This document shows positions 52,808-63,050 of a stretch of DNA of 64,000 nt, piece after piece. Within the stretch, counting starts at the first letter, position 1, and each line of letters starts with the position of its first letter. The stretch comes from Paenibacillus gorillae (GTDB lineage Bacteria; Bacillota; Bacilli; Paenibacillales; Paenibacillaceae), in NCBI RefSeq assembly GCF_000513275.1, contig NZ_CBVJ010000046.1:50697-114696 (forward strand), given 5' to 3'. Position numbers and translations under genes: made by a program. A model generated the notes under the pieces. The model searched no databases. It was not told the DNA's origin and was given only the letters and a program-made list of their open reading frames with translations.

Positions 52808-53641
52808 TTATTTTTTCTTAACGGTAAACGTCTCGCTTGCGCCTTCTACGACAGCCAAGATCTGATTCTCATCCGGCAGCGTTGCAAGCGGCTGATTCGC
52901 CCAGCTCCAATAAGCAAGAAATTCAATGTTGCCCTCCCCGCCAGTTATCGGAGAAAAGGTCAAATCCTTGAGCTCAAAGCCAATCTCCGCGGCGGCGGCC
53001 AATACGCCCCGGAGCACCTGAGCATGAACTTTAGGCTCGCGAACGACGCCGGACTTTCCGACTTGCTCCCTGCCTGCTTCAAACTGCGGTTTGATGAGGG
53101 CAACGACACTGGAGCCTTCCGACAACAGGGTGCCCAGCGCCGGTAAAATTAGCTTTAATGAAATAAATGAAACATCAATTGATGCAAATGTAGGCGGCGG
53201 GCCATCCAGATCAGCAGATGTAATATAACGGAAATTAGTCCGTTCCATCACCTTCACACGCTCATCCTGGCGCAGAGCCCAATCCAGCTGATTATAGCCT
53301 ACATCAATCGCATAGACGAATGAAGCTCCATTTTGCAGTGCACAATCGGTAAAACCTCCAGTTGAAGCACCAATATCCAGCATAACGCGGTCCTTCAGCT
53401 CGATTCCGAACGATTTAATCGCCTTCTCCAGCTTCAAGCCTCCGCGACTGACATAAGGATGTATGGCGCCCTTCACCCGGATTTCCGCCGTTCGAGCAAT
53501 TTTCGTTCCGCTCTTATCGACGGGCTCGTCATCAACCAGCACCAATCCGGCCATAAGCGCGGCTTTTGCCTTCTCACGGCTAGGATAAAAACCCCGTTCC
53601 ACGAGAAGAACATCTATTCTTTCTTTGGGTGTTGTCGTCAT
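52808..53641 (-). CDS. tlyA: TlyA/YqxC family rRNA methyltransferase
   Basis: A 277-residue protein with an N-terminal S4 RNA-binding domain (ERIDVLLVERGFYPSREKAKA) and a FtsJ-type methyltransferase domain (DIGASTGGFTDCALQNGA, IDVSFISLKLILPAL). TlyA methylates cytidine 2'-OH in 16S/23S rRNA in actinobacteria; the Bacillus homologue YqxC is less studied. AGAGGAG precedes the ATG. Between dxs and argR as in B. subtilis. Confidence 0.92.
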   Translation of the reverse strand: MTTTPKERIDVLLVERGFYPSREKAKAALMAGLVLVDDEPVDKSGTKIARTAEIRVKGAIHPYVSRGGLKLEKAIKSFGIELKDRVMLDIGASTGGFTDCALQNGASFVYAIDVGYNQLDWALRQDERVKVMERTNFRYITSADLDGPPPTFASIDVSFISLKLILPALGTLLSEGSSVVALIKPQFEAGREQVGKSGVVREPKVHAQVLRGVLAAAAEIGFELKDLTFSPITGGEGNIEFLAYWSWANQPLATLPDENQILAVVEGASETFTVKKK

Positions 53642-53658
53642 CGTTCTCCTCTAACTTG

Positions 53659-55557
53659 CTAGTGCTGGCTCGAAGCGCGTTTTTGTCGGCTCGGCAGCAT
53701 ATTTTTCAATTCAGCAGCAACACGGTCAGCAGTTAAACCAACCTCTGTCTGCTGCTCTTTAATAGAGCCATGCTCAATGAACTCGTCAGGAATACCGATA
53801 ATGCGAACCGGTACGCCGTAAAATCCTCGAAGCGAATAAAACTCAAGTACGGAGCTGCCGAAGCCGCCAAGCTCCGAGCCTTCCTCCAGTACAACAATTG
53901 GTTTTCCTTCTTCTTCAAGCCCCAGCAGCAGTTGCTCATCCAGCGGCTTAATAAATCTGGCGTTAATGATTCTGACGTTTAAACCTTCCCGCTTCAAAAG
54001 CTCCGCCGTATCATGAGCTAATTGCAGCATCGGCCCAATAGCCAATATGACCGCCGAATCGCCTTCTCTTACCGTTTCCCATTTCCCGATCGGCAAAGGC
54101 AGAAGTTCTTCGTCCATTTGTACACCCAGACCATTAATCCGCGGATAACGGATTGCGACAGGACCATCATTATAATCTAGTGCGGTCTTCATCATTCTGC
54201 GCAGCTCATTCTCATCCTTAGGCATCATAATGATGAGATTCGGGACATGGCGCAGGAAAGCGATATCGTAAACACCGTGATGCGTCTCGCCGTCCGGTCC
54301 GACAAACCCTGCCCGGTCAATCGCGAATACGACATTGGCATTCTGCCGGCAAATATCATGTACAACCTGATCATAAGCGCGCTGCAGGAAAGTGGAATAT
54401 ACCGCATAAACCGGCTTTAATCCTTCCATTGCAAGTGCTGCCGACAGTGTAGCAGCATGCTGCTCAGCAATGCCGACATCAATCATTCGCTCTGGAAAAC
54501 GATCGGCAAACTTCAGCAGGCCTGAGCCGCCTGGCATAGCAGGTGTTATCGCAACAACTCGTTCGTCTTTTTCCGCGAGCTCAATCAGCGTGCTGCCGAA
54601 TACTTCTGTATACATCGGCGGCCCAACAGCTTTGAGCATTTGACCGGATTCGATTTTGTAGGAGGTAGCCCCATGCCATTTGAAGGAATCCGCTTCTGCT
54701 GGAGAGTACCCTTTTCCTTTAACCGTAATAACGTGAACGAGCACTGGCCCTTCGATTGAATCCGCTTGCTTCATTAGTTCAAGCAGCTGATCCATGTCAT
54801 GACCATCAACCGGACCCAGATAAGTCAGGCCGAATTGCTCGAATAAAATGCCGCTGACCAGCAAATACTTCAAGCTGTCTTTGAAGCGCTCCGCGGTTTT
54901 AGCCAGCTTGCCGCCAATAGCCGGTATTTTATTCAGAAAATGCTGCAATTCATCCTTTGCCTTCTGATAATGCCGGTCTGTACGGATTTTGCTCAAGTAA
55001 TGATGCAAAGCGCCAACATTTGGCGCAATCGACATTTCATTGTCATTGAGCACAACGATTAAATTTTTCTTCTCGTCCCCAATATGGTTGAGCGCCTCTA
55101 GCGCCATACCGCCTGTTAGAGCGCCATCGCCGATCACGGCTACAACCCGGTTGGTCTCGCCCTTCAAGTCTCTGGCAAGCGCCATCCCCATCGCAGCAGA
55201 CAAAGAGGTGCTGCTATGGCCGGCTTCCCATACGTCATGCTCGCTTTCCGAGCGTTTGACGAAACCGCTTAACCCTTTATATTTGCGCAGTGTATCAAAC
55301 CGGTCCATTCGGCCGGTCAATATTTTGTGAACATACGATTGGTGGCCCACATCGAAAATAAACTTATCCTTCGGGCTGTCAAACAAATAATGGAGCACAA
55401 GCGTAAGCTCCACTACACCCAGGTTAGGAGCGAGATGACCGCCCGTAACAGAAAGCTTCTCGATTAGAAACTGGCGAATTTCTTCAGCCAGCTGCTGGAG
55501 CTCCTGGGTGGTGAGACCTTTCAAATCCTGAGGTCCGTTAATGTGGTCAAGCAGCAC
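53659..55557 (-). CDS. dxs: 1-deoxy-D-xylulose-5-phosphate synthase
   Basis: First enzyme of the MEP isoprenoid pathway, thiamine dependent. Motifs: [13 protein letters not shown], thiamine site [25 protein letters not shown], and transketolase-like [16 protein letters not shown] choose the GTG at 55557 ([14 protein letters not shown], 632 residues): GAGGAAG lies 7 bases upstream and the N-terminus then aligns with Bacillus Dxs. ATGs 9-13 codons upstream lack a good site. Confidence 0.95.
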   Translation of the reverse strand: MLLDHINGPQDLKGLTTQELQQLAEEIRQFLIEKLSVTGGHLAPNLGVVELTLVLHYLFDSPKDKFIFDVGHQSYVHKILTGRMDRFDTLRKYKGLSGFVKRSESEHDVWEAGHSSTSLSAAMGMALARDLKGETNRVVAVIGDGALTGGMALEALNHIGDEKKNLIVVLNDNEMSIAPNVGALHHYLSKIRTDRHYQKAKDELQHFLNKIPAIGGKLAKTAERFKDSLKYLLVSGILFEQFGLTYLGPVDGHDMDQLLELMKQADSIEGPVLVHVITVKGKGYSPAEADSFKWHGATSYKIESGQMLKAVGPPMYTEVFGSTLIELAEKDERVVAITPAMPGGSGLLKFADRFPERMIDVGIAEQHAATLSAALAMEGLKPVYAVYSTFLQRAYDQVVHDICRQNANVVFAIDRAGFVGPDGETHHGVYDIAFLRHVPNLIIMMPKDENELRRMMKTALDYNDGPVAIRYPRINGLGVQMDEELLPLPIGKWETVREGDSAVILAIGPMLQLAHDTAELLKREGLNVRIINARFIKPLDEQLLLGLEEEGKPIVVLEEGSELGGFGSSVLEFYSLRGFYGVPVRIIGIPDEFIEHGSIKEQQTEVGLTADRVAAELKNMLPSRQKRASSQH

Positions 55558-55676
55558 GTTACTTCCTCGCTTTCTGAAATGCATCATGCATTCCATTGTC
55601 CAAAGACGTCGAATAATGCAACAATTATAACATATTGCTTATTCTTTTCCCAATCGACGCTTCGGGAATGTGTCAT

Positions 55677-56591
55677 CTAAAAATCCCGTTGTACCAAATA
55701 ATCGGCGATTTCTAGCAGCCGCTGCGGCATTGCGAGCTCTGCGTCCAACACGGCCGCTTTCGCTTCGCGGGTAAGACGCTTCACTTGCGCCTTGCTCTCC
55801 TCAATGCCGATCAAGTACGGATAAGTTACTTTCTGCTGTGCAACGTCGCTGTTCGTTTTTTTGCCCAGCTTCGCCTCATCGCCGATCAAATCAAGAATGT
55901 CGTCCTGGATTTGAAAAGCAAGGCCGATATTGCGGCCATATTGCTCAAGCAGCTTCAGCTGGCTTTCCGTAGCACCGCCAACTCTAGCGCCTGCCTTAAC
56001 GGAGAATACGACCAAATCACTTGTTTTATGCAAATGAATATATTCGAGATCTTCGATGGAGGTTACGCCTTGCTCGCCCAATATATCAGCAACCTGGCCT
56101 CCGACCATACCGCTTGCCCCGGCAAACATAGCCAAATCCTCAACGATATCGAGTGCAACCTGAGGCTCTAGCCGTCCTTTGCGGGCTGCTTGCGGAATCA
56201 AATGAAAAGCATGTGTCAGGAGCGCATCCCCGGCTAATATCGCCATCGCTTCCCCAAATACTTTGTGGTTCGTAAGCTTCCCGCGGCGATAATCATCGTT
56301 ATCCATCGCAGGCAGATCGTCATGGATAAGGGAGTACGTATGGATACATTCGATGGAGCCTGCAATCGACAGGGCGTTTTCCGCGGCCGCTGCATTTCCT
56401 TGTATCGCTTCAGCTGCTGCCAGCACAAGTGCAGGCCGGATACGTTTGCCGCCCGCCTCAAGCGAATACATCATCGACTCGCGAAGCAGACCGGGAACAT
56501 CCCATTCAGCAGGAAGTGCCGTTGCCAGCGTTTGCTCGACGAGCGACGCACAATGATTTAAGTAGGACTTGATTTCTGTAACGTCGCTCAA
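55677..56591 (-). CDS. ispA: Polyprenyl (farnesyl) diphosphate synthase
   Basis: Condenses IPP with allylic diphosphates. Aspartate-rich motifs LIHDDLPAMDNDDYRRG and FQIQDDILD, lysine/arginine pocket GGKRIRPAL; 304 residues. The start is TTG overlapping the xseB stop (TTGA), with AAGGGG upstream. The xse-ispA-dxs order is conserved. Confidence 0.95.
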   Translation of the reverse strand: MSDVTEIKSYLNHCASLVEQTLATALPAEWDVPGLLRESMMYSLEAGGKRIRPALVLAAAEAIQGNAAAAENALSIAGSIECIHTYSLIHDDLPAMDNDDYRRGKLTNHKVFGEAMAILAGDALLTHAFHLIPQAARKGRLEPQVALDIVEDLAMFAGASGMVGGQVADILGEQGVTSIEDLEYIHLHKTSDLVVFSVKAGARVGGATESQLKLLEQYGRNIGLAFQIQDDILDLIGDEAKLGKKTNSDVAQQKVTYPYLIGIEESKAQVKRLTREAKAAVLDAELAMPQRLLEIADYLVQRDF

Positions 56592-56842
56592 AATGATTCC
56601 CCTTTATCCTCGTTTACCGGAGCAAACGTTTTTTTCTGAAAGCCTTGCTCGCTTTCGATCAAAAGCTCGATCTTTTTCTCCACTTGCTCAAGCTTTCCAC
56701 CGCAAAGCTGAGACAGCTTCATGCCTTGCTGGAACAAATCAATCGCCTTCTCCAGAGGTACATCGCCGCTCTCCAGCTGTTCCACGATTTGCTCCAACTG
56801 CTCCATCGCTTCTTCAAAGCTAAGCTCATTCGCTGCTTCCAT
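56588..56842 (-). CDS. xseB: Exodeoxyribonuclease VII small subunit
   Basis: An 84-residue helical protein with the family core SFEEAMEQLEQIVEQLESGDVPLEKA (read in parts) and LFQQGMKLSQLCGGKLEQVE. It forms exonuclease VII with XseA. Overlaps xseA by 17 bases upstream and ispA by 4 bases downstream. Confidence 0.95.
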   Translation of the reverse strand: MEAANELSFEEAMEQLEQIVEQLESGDVPLEKAIDLFQQGMKLSQLCGGKLEQVEKKIELLIESEQGFQKKTFAPVNEDKGESF

Positions 56843-58196
56843 CGTTTCCCTCTCCTTTCATCGACCAGACATGGCAGTCCAGCTGACCGTCCGCGACTTT
56901 AACTTTAATCAGATCCCCCGGTTGAACCTGTCCGATGGACTTGATCAATCTTGATTCCTGTTCGTCATATACAAGACTGTAGCCTCTGGACATAACCTTC
57001 AGCGGGCTTAACGCATCCAACTGACGGATATTGCCATGAAGCTGCAGTTTTTTCACTTTTACCGCTGCGCCCATCGCTTGCTCCAATCTTTTGGCAGCAG
57101 CCTGCAGCCTATTTGCCGCAAACGCTGCCTGCTCGCCTGGATGATTGCCAGCCAATGACCGGTTCAACTGTTCTAGCTTGTTCCGGCCTTTCTCCGTTGT
57201 ACGCAGCGTCCGCTGCTGAAGAATTTCCTGCAACCGATCCAGTCTTTGCGCCTGCTCCAGCAAATATTTGCGCGGATGAACGAAAAATGGCGATCTGCGC
57301 GCGCGAAGCAGCCTTTCTTTTCTACCCTGCAGCATTTTTCGAAGCGCATGCTCCAAACGCTGCTGCTGACGCTCGATTTGCTGACGAAGTTCCGCCGCAT
57401 GCGGGACGGCCAGCTCTGCAGCTGCTGTTGGAGTAGCGGCACGCAAATCCGCCACAAAGTCCGAAATCGTGAAATCGGTCTCATGTCCCACTGCACTAAT
57501 AACGGGAATCGCCGAAGCCGCTATGCTGCGCGCAACCGATTCCTCGTTAAAAGCCCAGAGCTCCTCCAGCGAACCGCCGCCTCTACCTACAATTAATACG
57601 TCGACTTCGCCAAAACGGTTCACCGATTCAATCGCTTTCACAATTGAAGGAGCAGCCTGATTGCCCTGAACGAGCACGGGCATTATGTAGATCGGCACCG
57701 ATGGATGACGCCGCTGAAGCGTAATGACAATATCTCGAACCGCTGCCCCTGTGGGCGATGTGATAACGCCAATCGCTTTCGGGAAACGCGGAATGGGCCG
57801 TTTGCGCGTTTCGGCAAACAAGCCTTCCGTTTCCAGCTTTTTCTTCAGCTGCTCATAGGCAAGGTACAGGCTGCCAATTCCGTCCGGCTGCATAGCCGTC
57901 ACATAAAATTGATAATTCCCGTCCCGTTCATAGACCGCCACATTGCCTCTAGCCATCACCTTTGTCCCTTCGCGAGGGATGAAAGGCAGGCGTTGATTAT
58001 GTGACGCGAACATGATGCATTTCAGCCTGCTGTCTTTATCTTTTAGCGTAAAATACATATGGCCGCTGGAATGGTGGGTGAAATTTGAAATTTCACCCCG
58101 CAGCCATACGTCTCCGAGCAGCGAATCCGACTCCAGCTTCATCCCGATATATCGATTAATTTCTTTTATCGTGTAAATGCGAGGCTGATTCGCCAT
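56826..58196 (-). CDS. xseA: Exodeoxyribonuclease VII large subunit
   Basis: The catalytic subunit that degrades single-stranded DNA. N-terminal OB fold (VWLRGEISNFTHHSSGHMYF split), nuclease core with GVITSPTGAAVRDI and VGRGGGSLEELWAFN, then a coiled-coil region and C-terminal SPLKVMSRGYSLVY. It has 456 residues. GGGGAG precedes the ATG. Follows folD by 7 bases. Confidence 0.96.
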   Translation of the reverse strand: MANQPRIYTIKEINRYIGMKLESDSLLGDVWLRGEISNFTHHSSGHMYFTLKDKDSRLKCIMFASHNQRLPFIPREGTKVMARGNVAVYERDGNYQFYVTAMQPDGIGSLYLAYEQLKKKLETEGLFAETRKRPIPRFPKAIGVITSPTGAAVRDIVITLQRRHPSVPIYIMPVLVQGNQAAPSIVKAIESVNRFGEVDVLIVGRGGGSLEELWAFNEESVARSIAASAIPVISAVGHETDFTISDFVADLRAATPTAAAELAVPHAAELRQQIERQQQRLEHALRKMLQGRKERLLRARRSPFFVHPRKYLLEQAQRLDRLQEILQQRTLRTTEKGRNKLEQLNRSLAGNHPGEQAAFAANRLQAAAKRLEQAMGAAVKVKKLQLHGNIRQLDALSPLKVMSRGYSLVYDEQESRLIKSIGQVQPGDLIKVKVADGQLDCHVWSMKGEGNDGSSE

Positions 58197-58203
58197 CTGA
58201 GCG

Positions 58204-59064
58204 TCACTCCCCGATTTTATTAGCTCTTTTCGCCGCTGTAATCGTGTTGGACATCAGCATCGTAATTGTCATCGGACCTACTCCGCCAGGTACAGGAGTA
58301 ATATAGCCAGCCGTCTCCAGGCAATCCTCATAATCGACATCTCCGGCAAGCTTGCCGTCAGGCAGGCGATTGATGCCAACATCGATAACGACTGCACCAG
58401 GTTTAACATAATTACGTCCGATCGCTTTTGCTTTACCAATGGCAACAACTAAAATATCGGCTTGCTTCGCAATCTCTTCCATATTCGCCGTGCGGGAATG
58501 ACAGATCGTTACCGTCGCATTTTCTCTCAGCAGCAGCATGGCTACTGGTTTGCCGACAATGTTGCTGCGTCCAATAACGACAGCATGCTTGCCGGAAATG
58601 TCGCCGCTGCTGCGCTTGATCAGCTCAATAACGCCAGCAGGGGTACATGGAAGCAAGCTATCATCGCCGATTACGAGATTACCGACACTTTCCGGATGGA
58701 AGCCGTCAACATCTTTATTGACATCAATTGCATCAATAACCGCTTTTTCATTGATATGCTTTGGCAGCGGAAGCTGCACCAAAATACCGTTAATCGAAGC
58801 TTGATTGTTCAGCTTGTCGATCAAGGCAAGTAGATCGGATTCCGAAGTATTTTCCGCCAAGCGGTGAACCTCAGAATAAAAACCAAGCTGCTGGCATGCC
58901 TTTTCTTTCGAGCCTACATAAACTTTGGAAGCCGGGTCCTCGCCCACTAGCACAACCGCCAAGCCGGGTACAACACCTTGCTCTTTCAACGCTTCCGCGT
59001 CCCGTTTGATTTCTTCTCTAATCAAATCCGATATTTTTTTACCTTCGATAATTTGTGCGCTCAT
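58204..59064 (-). CDS. folD: Methylenetetrahydrofolate dehydrogenase/cyclohydrolase
   Basis: Bifunctional folate C1 enzyme. Substrate lysine in VYVGSKEKACQQLG, NADP site VIGRSNIVGKPVAMLL, and PGGVGPMTITMLMSNT. It has 286 residues. AAGGGGAG precedes the ATG. Confidence 0.97.
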   Translation of the reverse strand: MSAQIIEGKKISDLIREEIKRDAEALKEQGVVPGLAVVLVGEDPASKVYVGSKEKACQQLGFYSEVHRLAENTSESDLLALIDKLNNQASINGILVQLPLPKHINEKAVIDAIDVNKDVDGFHPESVGNLVIGDDSLLPCTPAGVIELIKRSSGDISGKHAVVIGRSNIVGKPVAMLLLRENATVTICHSRTANMEEIAKQADILVVAIGKAKAIGRNYVKPGAVVIDVGINRLPDGKLAGDVDYEDCLETAGYITPVPGGVGPMTITMLMSNTITAAKRANKIGE

Positions 59065-59103
59065 ATTTCTCTCCCCTTCTGCCGATCCGTCAATGAACGG
59101 TGA

Positions 59104-59577
59104 TTAATGATTCGTTTCCGTTTCTGCTTCCGTATCCTTATTCGCTTCTTCCAGATTTTGCATTAGCTTGCCCAACACACCGTTTACGAATTTCCCCGAT
59201 TCATCCGTTCCGAAATGCTTCGCCAACTCAATTGCCTCATTGATTGAAGCTTTATGAGGTACATCGTCGCGGAAAACCATTTCATAGCATGCAAGACGAA
59301 GCACTTGCCGGTCGACGCGAGACAGCCGATCGATTTGCCATCCGGTCAAATGCTGCTGCAGCATATCGTCAATGGCCGCTTTCCGTTCCGCTACCCCGTT
59401 AACGAGTTCGCTTACGTAGCTGTCCGTATTTTCGTTCTCTACAAATTCAGCGCCTATCTCATTCTCAGAGCGCGCTTCTTCCATTAGCATTTCAATTGCT
59501 TCAGCCGCCGTTACTTCATTCATTTCCATTTGATATAGACTGGATACCGCTATTTCTCTTGCTAATCTTCGTTTCAT
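59104..59577 (-). CDS. nusB: Transcription antitermination protein NusB
   Basis: An RNA-binding helical protein that joins NusE(S10) at boxA during rRNA transcription. It starts MKRRLAREIAVSSLYQME and has DRLSRVDRQVLRLACYEM and SINEAIELAKHFG. At 157 residues it is a little longer than usual because of an acidic tail. GGAGG precedes the ATG. Conserved position before folD. Confidence 0.96.
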   Translation of the reverse strand: MKRRLAREIAVSSLYQMEMNEVTAAEAIEMLMEEARSENEIGAEFVENENTDSYVSELVNGVAERKAAIDDMLQQHLTGWQIDRLSRVDRQVLRLACYEMVFRDDVPHKASINEAIELAKHFGTDESGKFVNGVLGKLMQNLEEANKDTEAETETNH

Positions 59578-59630
59578 ACAACCTCCATGGCATTTGAGCT
59601 GTGCCTAGCTGAATTAATTCTTCTCTAGCA

Positions 59631-59716
59631 CCAAAAAAAAACTATGATCTCCTCCCTGCCCGAAAACTGGCGGCATTCCGGCTTCCGGAGTACGGAGGAG
59701 ACCACAGGATCATCTA
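59631..59716 (-). terminator. Terminator between DUF2273 gene and nusB
   Basis: Minus-strand stem ATGATC...TCTCCTCC / GGAGGAGATCAT, with an inner CCGGAA/TTCCGG hairpin, followed by a nine-T run. Strong intrinsic terminator inside an otherwise collinear cluster; nusB must have its own promoter or rely on readthrough. Confidence 0.75.
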
Positions 59717-59940
59717 AACGGTCTGTATCTTTCCATCAACCAATTCCAAATTCGCTGCCATTGGAATATAGGTTCTTCCCGCAAATCCTTGCGTTTGCCA
59801 ATCCAATATCCGATCGAGACGAGCAGTATGAAAAACAGCATGTCCCAGAAGCCGGCAAACAAATACACGAATCCGAAAAAAAGTCCAGCCGCTGCGCCGA
59901 CCGTACGTTTCCCATAGGTTGCCCAGAACTCTCTCCACAT
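59710..59940 (-). CDS. DUF2273 small membrane protein
   Basis: A 76-residue protein with one or two membrane helices (KRTVGAAAGLFFGFVYLFAG, FWDMLFFILLVSIGYWIG) and a basic tail. The DUF2273 family is regularly encoded with AmaP and Asp23. The ATG at 59940 has GAGGTG 9 bases upstream; a GTG four codons earlier is less well placed. It follows amaP by 14 bases. Confidence 0.85.
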   Translation of the reverse strand: MWREFWATYGKRTVGAAAGLFFGFVYLFAGFWDMLFFILLVSIGYWIGKRKDLREEPIFQWQRIWNWLMERYRPFR

Positions 59941-59954
59941 CGGCAAATTCACCT

Positions 59955-60512
59955 CTATTCCACTCGGCTCTTAATCGTTCCGGATTGGATGACGTTTGCG
60001 ACAAACACAGCAACATTAGTTACCGGTATGCCCGCAATATCCTCGACATGCTCTTTAACAGCACGCTGAATCTCTTCGGTCAACGACGGAATCGAGCTTT
60101 CTCCGTCAACTACTGCCCGCAGCACGATATCCAAGCCGGAATCCGATGCCCGGATACGCGCCTTCAAATCTTTGACACCGCGATGCTTGGAAGCCGCCTT
60201 CAGAGCAAGATTCTCAATCGTGTCGATTGAAATCCGAATGTCTCCAAAGTCAGTGCGCTGGTCAATAGACGGCGCAGCAGCTGATCCGCGATACAACGAT
60301 ACAAAAAAGAAACGGAGGCTCATAAGGAGCAGCAGCAATCCGATGACTACGACTGTAATTTGAATGGAAGAAATGCGATACATATTATCAACCATATCGT
60401 TCAAATCGTCGATGGATATCCATTTGAATCCGATGCATGCGATAAAAACGGATAATGCGCCAACAATGATGCTGTATAAAAATAAAAGCAGCTTGTCCAC
60501 GATTCTAATCAA
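59955..60512 (-). CDS. amaP: Alkaline shock response membrane anchor protein AmaP
   Basis: A 185-residue protein with two N-terminal membrane helices (about 7-28 and 52-72) and a cytosolic Asp23-like domain (ISIDTIENLALKAASKHRGV, RAVVDGESSIPSLTEEIQ). In Staphylococcus AmaP anchors Asp23 to the membrane. The start is TTG with AAAGGAGG 7 bases upstream. It lies 98 bases after the Asp23 gene, across a terminator. Confidence 0.87.
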   Translation of the reverse strand: MIRIVDKLLLFLYSIIVGALSVFIACIGFKWISIDDLNDMVDNMYRISSIQITVVVIGLLLLLMSLRFFFVSLYRGSAAAPSIDQRTDFGDIRISIDTIENLALKAASKHRGVKDLKARIRASDSGLDIVLRAVVDGESSIPSLTEEIQRAVKEHVEDIAGIPVTNVAVFVANVIQSGTIKSRVE

Positions 60513-60542
60513 CGAAACGCCTCCTTTCGTCTGAGCGAATGA

Positions 60543-60585
60543 AAACCCCCTTGCGCGAATGCGGCATGCCCATCACGAGGGGGTT
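60543..60585 (-). terminator. Terminator after the Asp23-family gene
   Basis: Minus strand AACCCCCT / AGGGGGTT with inner GTG/CAT pairing and TTTTC after it, between the Asp23-family gene and amaP. Confidence 0.75.
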
Positions 60586-60609
60586 ATAATCAATTCTGTA
60601 CCTGCTATA

Positions 60610-61017
60610 CTATTTCACGCGCAGATGGCTGTCTTCTTCTTCTGGTTTCTCCGCTGCCTTGAAATGGACGTCGTGAATATGTACGTTCACTTCAATGACA
60701 TGAAGACCTGTCATCATCTCAATCGAGTGCTTTACATTGCGTTGAATTTCCGAGGCGATTTCCGGGATCCGGTTGCCGTACTCCACGATAATCGAAACAT
60801 CAACCGCAGCTTCACGCTGTCCGACTTCTACTTTCACACCTTTGGACAAGTTTTTACGTCCGAGCAGCTCAGCGATACCGCCTGCCAACCCGCCGCTCAT
60901 TCCTGCTACGCCTTTGACTTCCACGGCAGCTAGTCCAGCAATGACTTCAATAACTTCCGGTGCGATTTGAATCGTGCCAATGTCCGTCTTCTCATAATCT
61001 GCAGCAATCGTATTCAT
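60610..61017 (-). CDS. Asp23/Gls24 family envelope stress protein (YqhY-like)
   Basis: A 135-residue cytosolic protein: APEVIEVIAGLAAVEVKGVAGM, then VDVSIIVEYGNRIPEIASEIQ and MTGLHVIEVNVHIHDVHF. In B. subtilis the yqhY gene follows accBC and its loss affects acetyl-CoA carboxylase balance. Here it lies between accC and amaP, in the same position. GGGAGGTG precedes the ATG. Confidence 0.9.
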   Translation of the reverse strand: MNTIAADYEKTDIGTIQIAPEVIEVIAGLAAVEVKGVAGMSGGLAGGIAELLGRKNLSKGVKVEVGQREAAVDVSIIVEYGNRIPEIASEIQRNVKHSIEMMTGLHVIEVNVHIHDVHFKAAEKPEEEDSHLRVK

Positions 61018-61137
61018 GATGGTTGTACACCTCCCTAAAGTTGCGCGTTCTCAGCCTATCAAAGCCGAGTGTTGTCTACCGCATCTTATTTCTATACTAT
61101 AACATTCGACGCGAATTATGACAAACAGTTGTCCGGC

Positions 61138-62482
61138 TTAGACTTCATGCTCTTCCAAAAACTTAATGTCGAAGTCGCCTTCAACGAATTTGGGATGATT
61201 CAGAAGCTTCAGGTGGAATGGAATTGTCGTCTTAATACCTTCCACTGCGAATTCAGAGAGCGCTCTCTTCATCCGCGCAATCGCTTCTTCACGCGTTCTG
61301 CCCCATACGATTAGCTTAGCTATCATCGAATCATAGTGCGGCGAGATCGTGTAGCCTGGATACACCGCGCTATCAACCCGTACCCCAGTTCCTCCTGGCG
61401 GCAGATAGAATGGAATATGACCAGCCGATGGCATGAAATTGCGCTCCGAATCCTCAGCGTTGATCCGGCATTCAATCGCCCAGCCATTGATTCGCAGATC
61501 CTCTTGTTTAAAGGACAATGGGTTGCCTTCAGCAACAGAGATCATCTCTTTAATCAGATCGACGTTTGTAATCATTTCAGTAACAGGATGCTCGACCTGA
61601 ATCCGGGTGTTCATCTCCATAAAATAGAAATTACCGTCCGGCCCCAGCAAAAACTCCAGCGTACCTGCTCCCGAATAGTTAACCGCGAGCGCAGCACGGA
61701 CGGCTGCTTGGCCCATCTGTTCGCGCTGCTCCGGCTTCAATACCGGACATGGCGCTTCCTCAACGAGCTTCTGACGACGGCGCTGCACAGAACAGTCGCG
61801 TTCAAACAAATGAACGGCATTGCCATGCTTGTCAGCCATAATCTGAATTTCGACATGCTTCATACCAGTCAGATACTTTTCCAGATAGACGCCTGCATTG
61901 CCGAAAGCCTTTTGAGCTTCCTGTTGAGCCGTCGTAATTTGCTGGATAAGTGCCGATTCGTCATCGGCTATGCGGATGCCTTTGCCTCCCCCGCCAGCAG
62001 TCGCCTTGATGATGACAGGATAGCCAATACTTCGTGCAACTGTAATGGCTTCGTCCATATCTTCAACGAGGCCGTCAGAGCCTGGAATGACTGGAACGTT
62101 CGCTGCTTGCATCGTCATTTTTGGCAACAGCTTTGTCGCCCATCTTGCTGATAGCTTCAGGCGAAGGGCCAATGAACGTAATGTTGCAAGATTCGCAGAT
62201 TTCAGCGAAATCCGCATTTTCGGCAAGGAAGCCGTAACCCGGATGGACCGCATCACATTCTGTTATCGTCGCAACGCTCATCAAGTTAGTCAAATTCAAA
62301 TAGCTGTCCTTAGAAGCAGTAGGCCCGATACAGTAAGCCTCGTCCGCTAGACGAACATGAAGCGAATCGCGGTCGGCTTCGGAATAAACAGCTACCGTCG
62401 AGATCCCAAGCTCTCTGCAGGCACGAATAATGCGAACTGCAATCTCGCCGCGGTTGGCGATTAATACTTTTTGAAATTTCAC
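61138..62482 (-). pseudogene. accC: Biotin carboxylase of acetyl-CoA carboxylase, one-base frameshift
   Basis: AccC carboxylates the biotin of AccB with ATP and bicarbonate. The N-terminal part (GTG 62482, [21 protein letters not shown]) runs in one frame to MGDKAVAK. The rest continues one frame over from [17 protein letters not shown] through [11 protein letters not shown], the [14 protein letters not shown] motif and IECRINAED to 61138. The break is at a run of five A (minus strand, 62118-62122) where four would restore GCC-AAA-ATG-ACG. Corrected length is 447 residues, the full family size. AAAGGAG precedes the GTG. Because accC is essential and otherwise intact, a sequencing error is likely. 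Confidence 0.9.
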
Positions 62483-62530
62483 GTGGTTACTCCTTTCAGG
62501 CGACAGATTCTCCAATCAGGGAGAAAAATG

Positions 62531-63034
62531 CTATTCCGGCTTAACGAGGAAAAGCGGCTGTCCGTATTCAACCAGTTGACCGTTCGATACGAGAATCTCA
62601 ACGATTTCTCCGCGAACTTCTGCTTCGAGCTCGTTCATGAGCTTCATTGCTTCAAGTATGCACACGACGCTCTTCTCGTTAACGCGGTCGCCTACTTTTA
62701 CGAATTCGGATGCGTCAGGTGACGGAGAGCTGTAGAACGTGCCAACCATCGGTGAAATAATTGAATGAAGATTTTCTTTGCTAGTGCTTGCGGCTGGCGC
62801 TTCCTGAGCGGCAGCGGGCTGAGCAGCAGGTGCTGCAATAGCTTGAGGCGCAGCAGTTGGGATTGGCGCAGGCGAATATGTATGGGTGATTGGGGCTGCT
62901 TGTACATTCACCACTTCAGTTTTGCCGGGTTTGCGGATGAGCAGGCGTGCCCCTTCATTTTCAATCTCCAGCTCATGAACGGAAGTTTGATCAACCAGTT
63001 TGATCAATTCTTTAATCTCGCTCAATTTGAACAT
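62531..63034 (-). CDS. accB: Biotin carboxyl carrier protein of acetyl-CoA carboxylase
   Basis: AccB carries the carboxylated biotin for malonyl-CoA synthesis. The 167-residue chain has an N-terminal domain, an Ala/Pro-rich linker (about 50-90) and a biotinyl domain with the modified lysine in [16 protein letters not shown] lies 12 bases before the ATG and is part of the first unit of the repeat array upstream. First gene of an accB-accC operon. Confidence 0.96.
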   Translation of the reverse strand: MFKLSEIKELIKLVDQTSVHELEIENEGARLLIRKPGKTEVVNVQAAPITHTYSPAPIPTAAPQAIAAPAAQPAAAQEAPAASTSKENLHSIISPMVGTFYSSPSPDASEFVKVGDRVNEKSVVCILEAMKLMNELEAEVRGEIVEILVSNGQLVEYGQPLFLVKPE

Positions 63035-63050
63035 GAATTATTTTCACTCC

